From: an uncultured Oscillospiraceae bacterium
GTDB taxonomy: Bacteria > Bacillota > Clostridia > Oscillospirales > Acutalibacteraceae
Assembly (NCBI GenBank): GCA_900540295.1
Contig: UQFM01000094.1
Location: 1-5,459, forward strand
DNA length: 5,459 nt
Direction of reading: 5' to 3'
Below are positions 5,230 through 5,459 of this stretch, one piece after another. A program made the translations under genes and the position numbers. Positions within the stretch are counted from its first letter, which is position 1. Each line of letters starts with the position of its first letter. A model generated the notes under the pieces. It saw only the letters and a program-made list of their open reading frames with translations. It had not been told where the DNA came from and ran no database searches.

Positions 5230-5260
5230 TTGACCCTAACGTTGCGTTATAGTTTATTAT
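5230..5260 (+). promoter_or_regulatory. MerR-family-type promoter/operator with 19-bp spacer
   Basis: TTGACC (5230-5235) and TATTAT (5255-5260) are separated by 19 bp, the overlong spacing characteristic of MerR-regulated promoters. The spacer holds an imperfect dyad, 5233-5253 centred on 5243, with 7 of 10 pairs matching and core CTAACG-TTG-CGTTA. MerR-family activators bind such a dyad and twist the DNA to realign the two hexamers. The wording resembles CTAACGTTACG-type operators of TipA/SkgA-like MerR proteins. Neither the regulator nor a regulated gene lies in the window; autoregulation of a MerR gene further right is a guess. Confidence 0.6.
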
Positions 5261-5266
5261 AACCAT

Positions 5267-5459
5267 AACACGCGCATCCAAATACGCCCAAAAGGCGTGT
5301 CCTGCGGGCACTTTTCAACTTATCGCTCTCGCAAGGTGTCCAAAATTGCACCGCAATCCGCGTCTTTTGGGTCGAAGAATTTTCGGGAGCGGGATTTTTG
5401 TCTCTGCACGGCAAAACCGCAGTCAATCCTTTCGGATTGACGAGGATTTTAACAAAGCA
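5267..5459 (+). other. Hairpin-rich stretch downstream of the MerR-type promoter; possible leader RNA or interspersed repeat
   Basis: No start codon with a ribosome site is seen. Inverted repeats are ACGCC/GGCGT (5284-5298), GTGTCC/GGGCAC with one G-U (5297-5311, overlapping and thus excluding the first), CCAAAA/TTTTGG enclosing TTGC/GCAA (5340-5370), and the perfect GTCAATCC/GGATTGAC with a TTTC loop (5422-5441). GAGGA (5442-5446) follows the last hairpin. One plus-strand frame stays open from 5253 to the window end without Met (ends in RIDEDFNKA), and one minus-strand frame is open across the whole stretch. Such double openness is more typical of a repeat family or coincidence than of a gene. 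It may be a leader for a gene just right of the window or a repeated element that brings its own promoter. Confidence 0.35.

Noticed and set aside
1..5459. CRISPR array, transposase, toxin-antitoxin or defence genes
   Set aside because: No direct-repeat/spacer pattern and no such protein families were seen on either strand. The only mobile-DNA traces are the integrase relic and the short repeats.

Overview
The window looks like chromosomal DNA of a low-to-middle GC Clostridia-type Firmicute, possibly an Oscillospiraceae/Ruminococcaceae gut lineage. This is judged by style: sigma-A-type promoters with 17-bp spacers, Shine-Dalgarno sites, GC-rich intrinsic terminators, CCA-encoding tRNA genes and a GTAGGG...CCCTAC intergenic repeat. 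The species cannot be named from the sequence alone.

Layout. (1) Bases 1-158, minus strand: the first 52 codons of a response regulator, cut off by the window edge just before the expected phospho-acceptor Asp. Its promoter is preceded by four TTAA boxes exactly 11 bp apart, a likely autoregulatory operator. (2) Bases 300-850: decayed DNA containing the C-terminal relic of a tyrosine recombinase whose catalytic Tyr codon reads His. (3) Bases 853-1236, minus strand: a complete two-gene tRNA-Ser unit, with a consensus promoter, tRNA-Ser(UGA), tRNA-Ser(GCU) and a perfect 18-bp terminator. The recombinase relic lies just past the tRNA 3' end, as expected for a lost tRNA-integrated element. (4) Bases 1307-3221, plus strand: a single-gene unit for an exported GH30-family glycosidase, with promoter, a leader of about 120 nt, and in its 3' region a MITE-like repeat followed by a strong terminator. 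(5) Bases 3233-5188: divergent yebC-family (minus) and mutY (plus) genes sharing a 168-bp promoter region with a dyad at its centre. (6) Bases 5189-5459: a weak AT-rich terminator-like hairpin after mutY, then a MerR-type promoter/operator with a 19-bp spacer, followed by about 190 nt of hairpin-rich sequence with no recognisable start codon, running to the window end.

The complete protein genes are mostly independent housekeeping or catabolic units: plant or host glycan breakdown (GH30), translation or regulation (YebC/TACO1 family) and oxidative DNA damage repair (MutY). I see no multi-gene defence or biosynthetic system. The less ordinary signals are the phased TTAA array, the dead integrase beside the tRNA-Ser gene, the repeat in the GH30 3' region, and the MerR-type promoter feeding a structured, gene-less stretch that may be an interspersed repeat.
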